Positions 13,991-27,240 of a stretch of 64,000 bases of DNA are shown here, in pieces. Positions within the stretch are counted from its first letter, which is position 1. Each line of letters opens with the position of its first letter. Position numbers and translations under genes: made by a program. The stretch comes from Sclerurus mexicanus. Lineage: Eukaryota; Chordata; Aves; Passeriformes; Furnariidae. The notes under the pieces were generated by a model. The model worked only from the letters and a program-made list of their open reading frames with translations, had not been told where the DNA came from and did not search any database. Location of the stretch: positions 248,001-312,000 of the forward strand of contig VWZF01002413.1 of NCBI GenBank assembly GCA_013396755.1. The letters run 5' to 3'.

Positions 13991-15433
13991 CTGGTGCTCA
14001 TGAGTTTCCCTTGGCTCAGGCTTACAAACCACAGGTTTTTCGCTTTAATATGCCCAAAGTGCACAATGAGCACAATTTTTGGAACAAATCCTCAAGGAAA
14101 AAAAGAACAATAATTTAGGTGCAACAACCAGAGGGCTGGAGATGTCACCACTCCTCCTTCAGGGCCAGCCATTTAATCATCACTGTGTTGTGCTCATTTT
14201 GGTGCCCCTTTCATGCACTGCCTGCCCAAACAGTTCTTGCTACATGAGATATTACTGGCAATGTGATGTTAGAGCCAACAGTGCTTCCCAACATCAGCCA
14301 GCCATAGCCAAGAGTCCCTGAAACAGAGCTGACAGTCTCTTCCTCTTTCACAGGTAAAACAGAAACTTCCAGGAACAATAAAAATGGGAAACGAATGACC
14401 AGGTCTAAACAGTACAAGATGTAGGACTAAGGCCCCAGAGGCCTAGGAAGGAAAGAGGGAAATGAAAAAACAAACAAAAGAGATTTGGCAGCACATACCT
14501 GGAAAAACACTTGGTCCAAGTGGTAGAGATGCTAAACCCAAACCAACCTGCAGTGCATTTGACCAACTTCTCAGATATGCCAGTTATAAAATGTACTCAT
14601 TTCAACTAGTACCTGACCCAAAAGACACAAGTACATCATTCCCTAATTGATATTTCAGAGGGGAAAACAATAAAAATAAAAAAGAAAGCTGTAGGTGCAA
14701 TTGAAAGACCAGAAAAACATGCGAAAGCGCAAAAACACTAAATAGTGAAATAGCCCCACTTAAACACAAGGAAAGACTCTTCCTGTTAGGAAAATCAAAC
14801 CCTACAGTCACTCAGAACCCAAGGAGAGAGATATTTTACAATATGTAAATATCAGCAATTAAAAAAAATAACAAACCAATTATTGGAAGTATTTCATTCA
14901 GCACTTACATGATATATATTAGTTGCAGCATGGTCATAACAACTCCATGAACAATTGGGAATGACTAAGTAGCAGAAGCAGCTGATAGGGCACAGTCAAG
15001 TCAGACTAGGACCAGATGACATTTGTCACAGAGCACTTTGAATGACAAACTGAAACTTATCCTCTCCTACAGTGAGAACAGGAAAAGATGGTCAAAGTGT
15101 CCAGCAGTATGGAAACTATGAAAACAAGGCAAATATATTTGAAAAGAAACACAAAAGTAATCTTGCAACTGAACATGACTATTTGAATCAGTAACCCAAT
15201 CAGAAAAAGGAAGTTTCCAGAAATCACATTGTGTAAATTTGGTTCACATTTATGCATTTTACATCGTAGTAACACGTTATTTTTTTAACACTGTACCATA
15301 CAGTATAAAGAACTTCTTCCCAGGTACCTCTTCTGACTGTGGTTCACACAGTGCAGGTACAGAGCGAGGACACTCATTAGACTACACTAATTAACAATTA
15401 AGAAAAGCTTCAGGGAAAACCCTTCAGAAACCT

Positions 15434-15508
15434 GTCCCTGCCTGAGCAGGGGCACAGGACCAGAGGATATCCAGAGGTGCCTTCCAGCCTCAAGCCTCCA
15501 GTGATTCC
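15434..15508 (+). mobile_element. CR1 LINE 3' tail fragment (sense orientation)
   Basis: The stretch resembles the 3' end of avian CR1 retrotransposons: a CCCTGCCTGAGCAGGGG word, then a GGACCAGAGGATATCCAGAGG segment close to the usual GACCAGATGATCTCCAGAGG, then a CTTCCAGCCTCAA word close to CTTCCAACCTCAA, then a GTGATTCC end. It is heavily 5' truncated and diverged, as most CR1 copies are. It is opposite in orientation to CDKAL1. The match is to consensus words from memory. Confidence 0.7.
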
Positions 15509-18500
15509 AGGAAAGAGAGCTCTCCCAGCTCTCCCAGAGGAAAGCATGACATCAGCCAAGGTGTTATTTGAGGCTTGGCAAGGCCCAGGGAAGGTAGCAT
15601 TACACATACGTTCATCCAGAAACTATGCTGGGGAATTTTCTGAATACTTGGGGGGAAACAGCTGTATTCACGCGGATTTTAAGTGTCTCCTTCAGGTGCC
15701 TAAAAAAGGGGACTGTCCACCTATACAGTCAGTGAGGAGTGGACTTTAGTTCTCAATTTCTGCACATCTTGGGTAGGCAACCTCAGAGCACAGCACACCG
15801 AGAGAAGTCAGGAAGCAATTTTCTTCTTTCTTGGAAAAAACCATCTCATTTTAAAAAATGAAACCATGGAAAATAACTCCCAATGTGTTTGAAATCCTGT
15901 TTTCTTGTGTCATTTTCTGTCACTTTGACAAAAAAAGCTTAAAAAACTCTGCAGGAGACTTACTCACATCAAGCCAAAACTGCTCAATTATACATCTAAA
16001 GTCAAATAAATGCATCTTTAAGACTGAAACCCACTGCATCAGATGAAGTCTACCAGCATTAGCTTTCCTTTGCGTGTTCATTTAATGGCAGCAAATCCAA
16101 CCTGCACTCTCTGTGTTGAGAATTGAAAACCCAAACCACTGCTTTAAGTGGAAGAGCGAGATTCAGAGAACAGTAGAAACATTTAAGTCTTGCAGGCATT
16201 TTGCAGGATTTAATTAAAAGCTGCAAGACATACTTAGGGATATGTGCTTTTAAAGGAATTCATGCCTTTGGCATGTAGTAATACACGAGACTGCAGCCAC
16301 TCAATGGTTCCTTGTGTCAGTGCCCAGTTTGTCTCACCGTGCATACATTATGGTTAATATTAAGTGATTTCATCCTCACTGTGCACCTGGGGGAAGGGCA
16401 GCTGCCCACTGGGAGGAGCTTTAGTGCCTTCCTAGCACATATTTTTCTGCCTTGCCTGCAGCAGAAACCTGGGAGCAGGAATTCCCCGCAATAATCCCGA
16501 GGATGACGGTGACAAGCGACACGGCTCAGGTGTTCTCCAACAACGCCCTCACCGTCACATCTTCAAAGGTTTCTGCCTTTCTAGACTTCCCCTTACTCAT
16601 GGCTCGGTCAAGATTGACAAGGACTAGGACATGTCTAGCCAGGGAGCGTTGCAGGTAACTACACACACTGGATCAGGGGAAGGGTGAGCTGGCACTCCCA
16701 TGCCCAGTGGGCAGCCCCAGCAGCGCCCTGCGTGTGATGCTGGTCAACCATGCCATCCTAGCATGCCCTGTGCACCACAGGCAGCAAACTGTACTAATCA
16801 CCACACAGACTAGTTTAAAATTAACACATTAGGAGAAGCCCTCTAGTGTGTTCAGACAGTGAGTCAGCTTCTAAAACCAGAACAGAAGCAGCTAATACAA
16901 ACAAAATGCTCATTTCCCCCCAGACAGTGAAGCAACACCCTCTGTGTATCCCAGGCCTTTTGTAGCCTCTGTGAGCGTTTGAGTTTATTCTCTCAGAATA
17001 CAGAACAGCGTGGACCCTTGAAGAGTTCTTGGCTATTTCTTTCCCATCTGAATCCACATTGGGGGGAAAAAAAAAGAAGGTTCAAACCTTACTTTTCCAC
17101 AAATGTAACTGTCCCCAAGAGGGGCATTTCCACCACTCAGAACCCACACGCTGCTAATGCCCCCAAAATAGCTGCAGTTATTCCTCAGATGTTCCCTCAC
17201 ACCAAAATAAGCAACGCAGACTTGTTTGTCCGTCTCCTCTTCCCCCTCCTCACAAAACTGTATCAGCACTTTGGAGCGCTGAGGAGAAGGTCTGTGCTAT
17301 AATAAGAACATGCAGGACACCACCTTCCTCAACAGACCCGCTTTGCTTTAGGTACGGGAAAGGATTGGAAACTATTCTTCCTCTCCTACACTACCCCTTG
17401 GATCATGCTCCAGGAAGAAGACAACACTTTTTTCCTAAAACCAACAAACCATCAGAAAGAATCAACTCAATTTGAGTCCTGCATATCTCAAGAACTCCCT
17501 CACGTTTCATATGGTCCCCACTGTAGTTGACACACAGGTATTTAATACTGCTCTGCACATTTAATATGCTGCTGTTTCTGCAGCCACACTCGGAGCACAG
17601 TAAAGGTGTTCAAGTACCACACAACATATCTGGCCAGCACAGCTCACTGCTTACAGCATGTAAACCAGAAAGCACGCAGCTTGATGTTTAATTCCCTAAA
17701 ATGAATACGATTGTGACAACTAGAAAATGAAAGATTTTATTCCACATCATCTAAGGACAGACACAGTAAAAGCAGAAATCAAAAAATAAATTTTCATATT
17801 AGAAATATCTCCTAGAGAAAAGAAGTCAGCAGGTTCTCTACATGCACTCTTCAAGTTAATATCTTTTGGCAGGAAGAAACTGTTCAAAGAAATAAAACTG
17901 AAATAATAACCACTGTAATGGTATTAACAGCCTTTTTTTCAGGCTACTTTAATCTCAAAGTCTGTCCAAGAAATTAGCAGAGCACATACATGTGACTTAC
18001 TGGCAAAAAAAGATGAAGGAAGGTAATTGAGCCAAAATTATTTTTTTATAACATTGCTGCCCTCTTCTGGTTTAAAACATCTCATTCTCCATACTTCATA
18101 TATTAACTAATCCATCTCAGCTAATTACATTACATTCACATGGAACATGTTCAGAATTAATAAATTAATTTAGTCTAAACCACAAGCAATTCTGGCATGC
18201 TAAGAGTCCCACGCACCTTTAAGTGTTATAATTTGAGAGTTGTGAATTAAAACCTATTATTAAAATTGATTGCTAGTATAATTTTTAAAAATTAACTGTT
18301 GATCTAAAGTACAGGAGTCAGCTTTGACATCATGACAGGTGTCAACTTCAGGTTATCAAGAGAAGAGAAAACCAACACAAGAATTTGAAAGCACTTATTC
18401 CATAAACTGCAAGGACGTGACGGAATCAAATTTTGCATCTATTCAGGCACAGGGTTTTTACTTGTTCCATTACAGCAATATATTCAGCAAACTCAATTCA

Positions 18501-21500
18501 ATACAAACACAGTAATTCCTAACTGAAGAGTTGGTGTGTTTTATTGTGAACTAAGCACTTTTCATATTGCCAAGATCCAGAAAACCAGGCAGACGTAAAT
18601 AAGATCTACGCTTCTTTCCTGCCAAGACATCAAACGTCTCAGTACAGAATTCCAAAATAAAACCCCGAGTACACGTGCTCGAGGGCTCCAGCAGTTCAGC
18701 GTTTTGTGCCCCGTGGTGCACACAGTGTCACCCATCCCCTGCCCTGTTCCCACAGCCCTCCCCTCCCGCTGCCTTGGCAAGGGCACCACAATGGTTTCAC
18801 TTCTTATTGGCAGATCATTTCATGAGCTTTAACTGAACTATTCATAGAACTGTCCTATAGAAAGCAGAAACATTTAAATATATTGTCAATCAAATATAAA
18901 TAAACCTATTACAAGTTTTTCATTAACACCATCACGCATTCACAGCAACTGAGCCATTACTCAAAGAGAAGTTGCACAGTAATGGATATTTTGCTTGTGA
19001 TGACCTACAGATTCTAAGCAAAAATAAATCCCCTTTCTTTTGCTGCTTAAGGGAAATTTCTTATGTTGAAAGTTTTCAGTGTAACAGCCGCTTTTGGTGC
19101 TAAAAATCAAATTATATGAGTGAAAACCACTGCAGTCCGAACTAGGAGTGTGTCTAGAACCGACTATCTTTTGTAGTTACACCTTTGTTTGTTTGTTTTT
19201 GTTGGCTGTTTCATAAGCTACTATAGAATTAAAGGCTTCATCTTGAGCTTTAAAAACATAGTACATATCCTCTGGAGGATGGAGGAGAAGAGAGAGCCCT
19301 GGAGCCTGAGAGCTGCTGCTTCCACTGAATTTGGAAATGCCACCTCATGTCCCCAGCCAAGGAAAGACCAGCGGGAAGAGCAGCAGAGGCTTTTGCCTGC
19401 AAGGACTAAACAGGATCCTTTTCTCAGCACTGAGACTTGTCCATCCAGGCAAGTGTGACAGAGGGGACTGAGGTAGAGGCAGAAACTGCGTTTAAAAGAC
19501 CAACACCACATACAGTAAAATTGTGCAAGTTAAGGTCTTGTCTGAAATAAATGTGCTGCTATTTTCCACCCCTCTGTCCAAAACTGAACTTCCCATGATT
19601 GAGGACAGAAACACTTCAGATATTCCTTGCCTAGCAGTAAGCACTTCACTAGTAAAGCTTTCTACCAGAAAAACCCCAAACCAAACAACCCAACACCTTT
19701 TACATTTCAAATGTTGAGTAAAAAATGTCATCCTGCCCCTCACCTCCAAATCAAGTTTCTTCTCAGCCCAAGTCCCTACACAGAAAGCACTGGGGGCTTT
19801 CTCGCTGCGTACCAAACAGACAGACAGAAGAAGCTGTCTGAACCCCACATCCACACCAGGCATTCCATCTAAATCCTAAGGGCAGCTTACAGGGACAGTT
19901 AAAATGCCACCATCCCTCAATTTATAATTGTCAGCAGCAGACCTACACAGGAAAGCTGTGGGCTCCAGAGTTCCTGCAAGCAATGAGATACACACCTGTA
20001 CAGTGAGGTGTCACCAGCTCCAGTGCTCACCTAGAAGTCTAATTCACATAAACATGGGATCTGTCTTTTGGTTGCCATTAAAGAAACACGATCAAAAGAA
20101 TCATCTTGGACCCCACACCCTGAACAGAGAGAAAAATTAATATATGTGGTAGTAGGACAAACAAAACCCCTGCACCTTCATCGCTTCCCTCGAGTGTTAG
20201 GAAATGTTCCGCCCTAGTGAGATCAATGGGATAAACACAATACTCCAGCACTGCAATCAAAAGAACTATTTCAAGTATCCTAAGAGCAGCACATCCAAGA
20301 GTTGTACAGACTCTGGGGTCACAGGCTGCAGAGGTAGTTTATCCAGCAGCCCAGGAGAGGCTGATGCATTCTTCTGATAAAGGACTGCCACCAAGTTAAT
20401 TCTAAAAAATGGATCACTGACGCTTTCATTCTGCAAGGGTTCCCAGAAGTGACAGAGGCCTTAATCATGTTCAGAACTGACTGGCTTTTGTCAAGCTGAT
20501 CAATTTTAATGTCTTTGCCATCCATAAATACTTCTTCCAGTCAAAGTTGACAGTGACTAAACTTTTATGTTTTATTGTTTTTAAATACTGTAACAGGGTA
20601 GGCTCCAGTGAAAACTTGTGGGTGAAACTTTTCCAAGGTATTACTCCAGTGACTTCCCTGTAATTACATCAAAGATGAGCCTGAGCCTGGTGCACACTAT
20701 TAGGGTTTTTTAAAAGTCAGATTCAGCAATGTTCTTTCCTTTGTTAGGGAATAAACAGTGCAAAATTATATAAAGACCTATATTCAACAGGGCGAAAACT
20801 GAGATTAATCAGAGCATCAAAGATGTATGTATAAAAGATGCATTAAAACAGAAAAGCTACATAAAGTACAAAACATTTCACAATAACACAACCTATTGCC
20901 CTCAGTCCTGTAAATGCTTTGAAAACACTGCACACAAATAAGTGTACGTGCACAAACCAGCTCCCCAGTGAAGGTGAACACCAGGCACCCCAGACACGTG
21001 AAACCAACTCTACCTGAGGCTGCAACCCAACTGCACAGGTGGCATCTTTGGCACACCTGAAACACTCGGTGTTCTTGTGTGAGCAGTGTCCTTGGAGGCA
21101 CCAGGCTCCTATTCCTTTTTTAAATGTGAAAACAGCCCTTTCCCGTAGTAATTCCCACAAATGAAGGACAGTTGTCATTTTTTTTAGTTTGCACAATGAT
21201 TCCAAGGAGCAAAAGACACTTCTAGTGTTTTCTACTACCACCTATTTGTTCCCATGGCTTACTCAGAAGAAATGCAAGTACTGGGAGGCTTACAGATTTC
21301 CACTCGAGCAAACAGAACATACAGATGCCTGCCTGGAGGAATCCTTAGTATTCTCCATCACCCATTTAGGACGTATACATATCAGTGCAGACAAATGATA
21401 CACACGCAAAACCTTGGAACATCAGTTAGTGCCTTAAAACATACCAAGAGCAGCTTTCCCTAGGAGGCACTCAGAGAAGGTTAAAGGCACATGCTCACAG

Positions 21501-21749
21501 GTCTCAGTGAGCTCCAGAGGGTGCACCAGTGCACTAATGCATCCTGCTCTCCAGGGCTGCTGTTCTGCATCCCCCCGACTGATGGAGAGGAGCAGCCCCC
21601 GAACACACCAAGGGCTGTCCCAAGCTTGGGGGGCAGCAGAAGGGAGGAGGATGATGAGGAAACGAGGACAAGGCAGATGGTGCTGCATCGCTCCCCCTGC
21701 AGATCCGCCACCTCCAGCGCCTTCTGCGGAGGCAAAGCCCCGGGGCCCC

Positions 21750-22350
21750 ACCTGGCAGACGTGTAATTACCCTAAATGTGCACTTATGTTTCATCACACC
21801 TTACCCGTCACTATGCACGCTGATTACAAGTATCAATCCATTTCGTTTCCATACACCTCTGCAGTCGTACAGCGTTCAGCTGTGAAACGCAGCGCTCTCC
21901 TCGCTTCCAAAACAAGGCCCGTGCTGATAAACGGCAGCGGGCAAATTATTTGTCGCTCTGTAGGGTGCCAGGAGGGTTTGATAAGGATGACATCACCCCC
22001 ATTTTGCCAATAACAATGCCACTAACAAGAACATGCAATCAGCGAGCCTCGGTGCTTGGTCTGGCTGTGGCAGGTGCAACTCTCTTTATGCTGCGAGTGA
22101 GCCAGCCAGCATTAGCTTCCAGCACGAGTACAAAACTATTTATTTTATCAGAATGTTAAGCAGAAGTTGGCTTCCATGAGGCACTGCAGCTGCTGTCGCC
22201 GCTTCTACAGATGCTTTCATTAATTTTATCAAGGACATACTGAAGTAAGTGCTTGATCAGCACAATGGCTATTTAGGAACAGCTGGAGAAATGAAACAAT
22301 TAGCTTAAGGAGACTGTGCGAGCCCAATATGCAAATCAAAATAATTAAAT
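21750..22350. promoter_or_regulatory. Candidate intronic enhancer (motif-dense unique sequence)
   Basis: This stretch has no repeat or exon signature, a balanced base composition with scattered CpGs, and several strong transcription-factor-type words close together. There is a GATA word (TTGATAAGG) ending at 21986, a CRE/AP-1-like TGACATCA at 21988-21995, a SOX-type AACAATG at 22012-22018, the octamer ATGCAAAT at 22329-22336, and TAATTA at 22342-22347. That is how conserved developmental enhancers commonly look. It is only a candidate: conservation was not tested, and boundaries are approximate. Confidence 0.3.
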
Positions 22351-25300
22351 ATTTTTTTTAGATGCATTAAAACACATTTAACGACGGAGCACAAATCTTC
22401 ATACAGCAAGAGTTGCAGTGGGGATGGGAAAGAAAATAAAAGCTTCACAGCTCTAACTTTACTGTGTCTAAATAAAATTCCCGCAACACGTAAAATTACC
22501 CATGTCACAGAAATTTTAACATTATAATACTTTTTAAAGTACCTGACTAGGTAAGTTAAGTTACACCTTGTGACGTACAACGGCTCCACAGGATGGGAAC
22601 CAACGCAGAACTCAATCACTTGAGGAGACTGCAGGGTGCACTGGGAGGTTAACACCGAGGAAAGGAGGCACAGCTTCACGCTTGGGGAGTGCCCTTCTGT
22701 CCATCATCGCTGCACTTGTCACCACAATTCGAGAAGAAGCGGATCTGGCAGGTTTTGCTACAACTTTCTGAGGAAACCATTAAAAGCCATAACAACAAGG
22801 ATGTGTTCAGGTGAAGGAAGGAGATGCTCTTACATGTTTTCTTCTTAACTGTGACATCAGCAGACACTTAATTTGAGAATTGCCTCCAAAGCTCAAGACA
22901 CCAAGCACCAAGCTGACACCATTTAGCCTGTTCTCCACAACAGACCCAGCCAGACGAGCTAATCCCCACTTTTAATAATTCCGTTTTTGAAAGAGGAAAA
23001 ATAAATTGCAAGAGGGAAGAAAGCAATACCCATGCACAAGCCTCCCTCCTCCCCAGCAGTTTCACTAGAGCATCCTATAAGTAATGACACGTTTTTCATA
23101 TCCTTTGCACTTGGTATGTCTCCACCACATAAGGCATTAATTTTTTGTCACCAGAATGACAGCTTCTGATAAACTAGGTTCACAGTGAAGTAAAGAAATA
23201 AAATGCCTCTCCTAAAAAGTTTCCAGACAACTGACATACATTAAACTCAGAACTAAAAACTGATGTAAAAATACTTCCTAGACAACCTGAAAAAAATAAT
23301 AATAAAGAAAATCTATGTATTCAGAATTAGGTGAAGTTCATAGTTTATAATGTATATACAACTTTTCAGGTTGTGTAAAAAATAAATCAATGTAATATTA
23401 ATAGACCTTCATCAATGTCATCTGCTAATTCAGAAGACTGAGTCATAAATATAAGTAATGGATTTTGTTGCATCACTTTTTTTTTTTAGGAATCTAGACT
23501 GAAGAAATTAGTTCCGTGTGGAAATAAATATACAAAAGAATTTGATTTCTAACCTACTAAGCAAAAAACCACATGTGTATTTTAATGCAGCAGAAGTTCA
23601 CAATTTTTGAATATTTTACATCAGATCCTCTCTCCCCTTTTCATCTGCTCAGTTAGTTTTGTGAAGATTGAGAGAAAATACCCCTGTCCAGAATGGCTGG
23701 CAGCACGGCCATAAACACTTTCCACTCTGGAGTACCTTTGATATTTGACAGCTCCACGAGCACTTGAACATCATTTATCACGTTTATTTTTAATAGCTCT
23801 CCCTGGGCACAGCTGCCTTGGATGCCAGTCTTCTTTTCTTCTGCCTCCTGTAAATATTTGAAATAGCTATTCATTAACAGTTGCAGATTTATTCAGCACT
23901 GTTGTACTGCTTGTGAACTGGAAATAGCTTTTATTTTTCTCTCCCTATCTTCTGGCTGATCTGAAAAAAGCCTGCTGTTTAGGTTCAGTCTGTCAGGATT
24001 TAAATTATGCTCCAGCTGAGAGTTAATCAAGGGTATCTGACCTGGTTTACAAATAAACTAGGCACAAGAACATTATTTTTTTCCTTTTCTCTTTGGGGCA
24101 TTGGGCCCATATATGAAAACAAGCCATGAACGGGTCACAAATACAGTTGCCCTAAACTAAAGCAGAAACAACACAGGCATCTTCCTAAAGGTTCTGGAGA
24201 ATTCCGAACCCTCCCTGACAGCTCTTACACCTCGCTCACGAGTAGTATTTCAGTTTCAGATTTCAGGACTTTTGCACAACGTACCCAGCATTAAAAAGGC
24301 ATATATTGAAGCTATCAAGACACCCTGGCGTGCACGTCAGGCGTCCCACATATCTCTACAAATCACAGCTTTTACTTTCATGGGGCAAAACTGCAGAAGA
24401 AAAAATTCCTGTGTCATTCGTCGTGATTGCTCCTAATCTATTTCCACACACACAACCCAACTGCGTATAAAAGCCAGCTCTTTAAAATCTAAACTTACCA
24501 AATTGTACAAAACTCTTCAAAACAGCATTTTAAGACCTGTTTTCTTTGGATTTAGACTGGAGAGGCCACAGAGCTCCCTAAAACAGATCGGTGCAAATTG
24601 CACCTAAATGACCATTTCTGAAGCACTTCATAATATCAAATTCTTGAACATCAGACACTTGGTCATGTAAGAGGCTTTAGAGACAAGAAAAGCTGCAGCC
24701 ATGCCTTGTGTAATGAAAAGAGCCACGAAAGTGTCCATACAACATAACACTCCTCCCTAGGAAAGCTGCCAAAGCTACAGAATGTATTTTGTTTAAAAGA
24801 AGTGTTGATCAACCAGTCTGCATTGGTCTGAAATGCTGTGACTAATGCCAGGGCAGCATTTGCTTCTACCTACTCCTGACCTGTTATTTCAGGAGCAATT
24901 ACAAGCACTGTAGCATTATGTCTAAAACTGACACCAAAATATCATAACACATACTGACTTTTGTCTTAACATGGCAGGACACACTCCAGGGGAGGTAAAA
25001 ACCAGAAGGGGCGACAGTTAACCAGGACAGAGATCCATCACATCTCTGGAACCCAGCATGCAGATGTATTTTTTATAAGATACACTTAGTATTCCCCCTG
25101 TCACAACTGGGCTCATCACCACCCAGTTGTGCTCTCACTGTGACTCCAGTGAATACAGCATGAAAGATTAGACAATTTCTTTTTATAGCTTACCCTTGTT
25201 TACACTTGAGATACGCTGTCAGTGGAGTTGCTTGATGTTGAAATCTCTTGCTTCTGTAAACTCCACCTTTTTCATTTAAGCACATCACACTTCTAAAGGT

Positions 25301-26301
25301 CTTGGGAAGAAAGTTATCAAAAAGTGATCAACACGGCTCTTACTTTCCTATGAAATTAATCTTACATTAGCATTAGATATGGAGCTGACACGGCCTGGAG
25401 TCACAATGGTATTGCACAACACACCGACAGAACCATCAACACTGCACAACCCAACCTAGATGGAAGGTGAGCCCCAGTACCAAAGGTGATAGAGAGCCAT
25501 GAGAAAAGCGTAAGGCACGCTTATCTAAAGCAAACAGGGACAGGAGGGACTTGCTGGAACACAGCTTGAGAACAGTCATCGGTGGGACCACCAGTCAGCC
25601 CTCCCTCCACAGGACGTTTAGTGCAGAGGATAAACACAGGCAGCATCAAGTGTTTGCTGAACACTCAGCAAACTGCAGCACCTTCTGCAAGATCTGTTCT
25701 TATTTAAAGAAAATGGATTCTTCTTCCCTACGTCCCACGCTGGGGAGTTCCTCAGTTTTAGCCACGTTATGAGCCCAAGAATCCCACTGCAAGTTGTTCT
25801 GGACATTGCCTTGGCGAGTTCCCCTTGATGCCTTGAAACCCTGTGTGGGCTGAGATCCCCACACTGCAGCTGGCACAGGGGACACCTTGGAATGGAATAG
25901 GGAATGTGTGACACCACTCCTTCAGCCCTTAAACAGAATCACAGCAAGGCACTGTGCAAGCTTCATGCTCAGAGGTTCCAGCCCTGTCACAAGCCCTGTT
26001 CCCTGAGAAAAGAGTGCACCACAGGGCAGCAGATCTGTTCAGTTAACACTTTGGATTCTGGTCACCATACCTGTATGATAGTAGAAATCACTCATGGTAT
26101 TTTCACGGGAGCTGTGGAAAGCTCCAAGTAAGCTGATCACAGCATAAGGTGCAAGGTTGACCATGATAATACTCTCATAATGTGTCAGAAATATTTCTAG
26201 CCCAGGTTTTAAAAACTCAGCAGTAAATACAGGAGCAAAACATCTAGTACCAAAAAAAACACAGCAAGTTCCCGTAACTGAACAAATATTTACAAGGAGT
26301 A

Positions 26302-26390
26302 GGGGAAAAACCAAACCAACCAAACAAAAACAAAGAAAAACCCCAAAACAACCCACAAACGAACAAAAAAAAAACCCTGAAAAAAAAGAA
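26302..26390. repeat. A/C-rich low-complexity tract
   Basis: Nearly 90 bases consist mostly of A and C, with AAACC, CCAACC and AACAAA words and an internal A10 run. On the sense strand of CDKAL1 it is T/G-rich. It is low-complexity sequence and not an identifiable element. Confidence 0.85.
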
Positions 26391-27216
26391 ATCCAGTACC
26401 CTTCTGGTCTAGAAGCCACATAAAGCCAAACTTATTTTCAAACCATGGTTTAATTTGAACAGTTTTTAAATTCAAGACTAAATACACACAAACCCAACTG
26501 AGTCTGCCTAGTAAAGACTTGAACTAATGGCTGTGGCATTACTGAACCTTGCGTTTTATGCTCCATTTCAAATGATGCAAACATAACAAAAGAAATTTAT
26601 AAATAAAATTAACAAGCAAGCAATGCTATCCAGCTTTCCTCTGCTGCTGTTCCACTGAACAAGCATGGAAAGAACATAACACACATTACTCTTGTTTAAA
26701 AAAATAAATAAAGCAAACATCAGATTCATGAGCTCTTCTCAAGTAGTGACCAATCAGCCAAACATTCTGGCAAGAAGACTGCAGTGTGCTGTAACTCTCT
26801 CTTCTCGCCCACCTAAAGGCACGTCGTGCCCTTGCGGGAGAGGAGGAGACACCCCGGCACGTCCAGGATTACGAGAAGTTCTGTAGGGCCATTTCTTAGC
26901 CCACACTCTCCCTGAACTGGCATAGGAAAAGGCAGCTCGGTGGTGAGGGAAGATCTTGGGGGGATCACTCCAGTGAGTTCCTCCAGCACCTTCTCCAAAG
27001 GTCTGGCTCCAATGGGACAGGGAGAATTGCACTTGTGCAATGTCAGCAGCTGGGAAGACTCCGCTTGGATCAGTTTTTAAGGTCACCCTCCCAGGTTTCT
27101 ACGAATGCAATCAGTTTTACCCCACACGAGTCCCCCAGCTTGCTTTGCACAGGGAACAGTGTCCCACGCCAGCGAGAGAACAGGTGGCCTGAGCAAAGGA
27201 TGGAAAACAACAAAAA

Positions 27217-27240
27217 GGGGAGAGGGGGAGGGAAAAGGGG
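27217..27240 (+). other. Four-run G cluster (putative G-quadruplex)
   Basis: Four runs of at least three G occur within 24 bases: GGGG, GGGGG, GGG and GGGG, separated by loops of 3, 1 and 4 bases. This fits the standard pattern of four G3+ runs with loops of 1-7. The G-rich strand is the template strand for CDKAL1, so the pre-mRNA would carry the C-rich version. A GGG(A) purine-rich context continues on both sides. Confidence 0.65.

Noticed and set aside
13446..14073. Open frames of 178 and 185 codons on the minus strand, and 150-175 codons on the plus strand, across 13121-14113
   Set aside because: They run through the 54-bp minisatellite, whose unit has no stops and a length divisible by three. 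Several frames on both strands stay open together, which is a repeat artefact.
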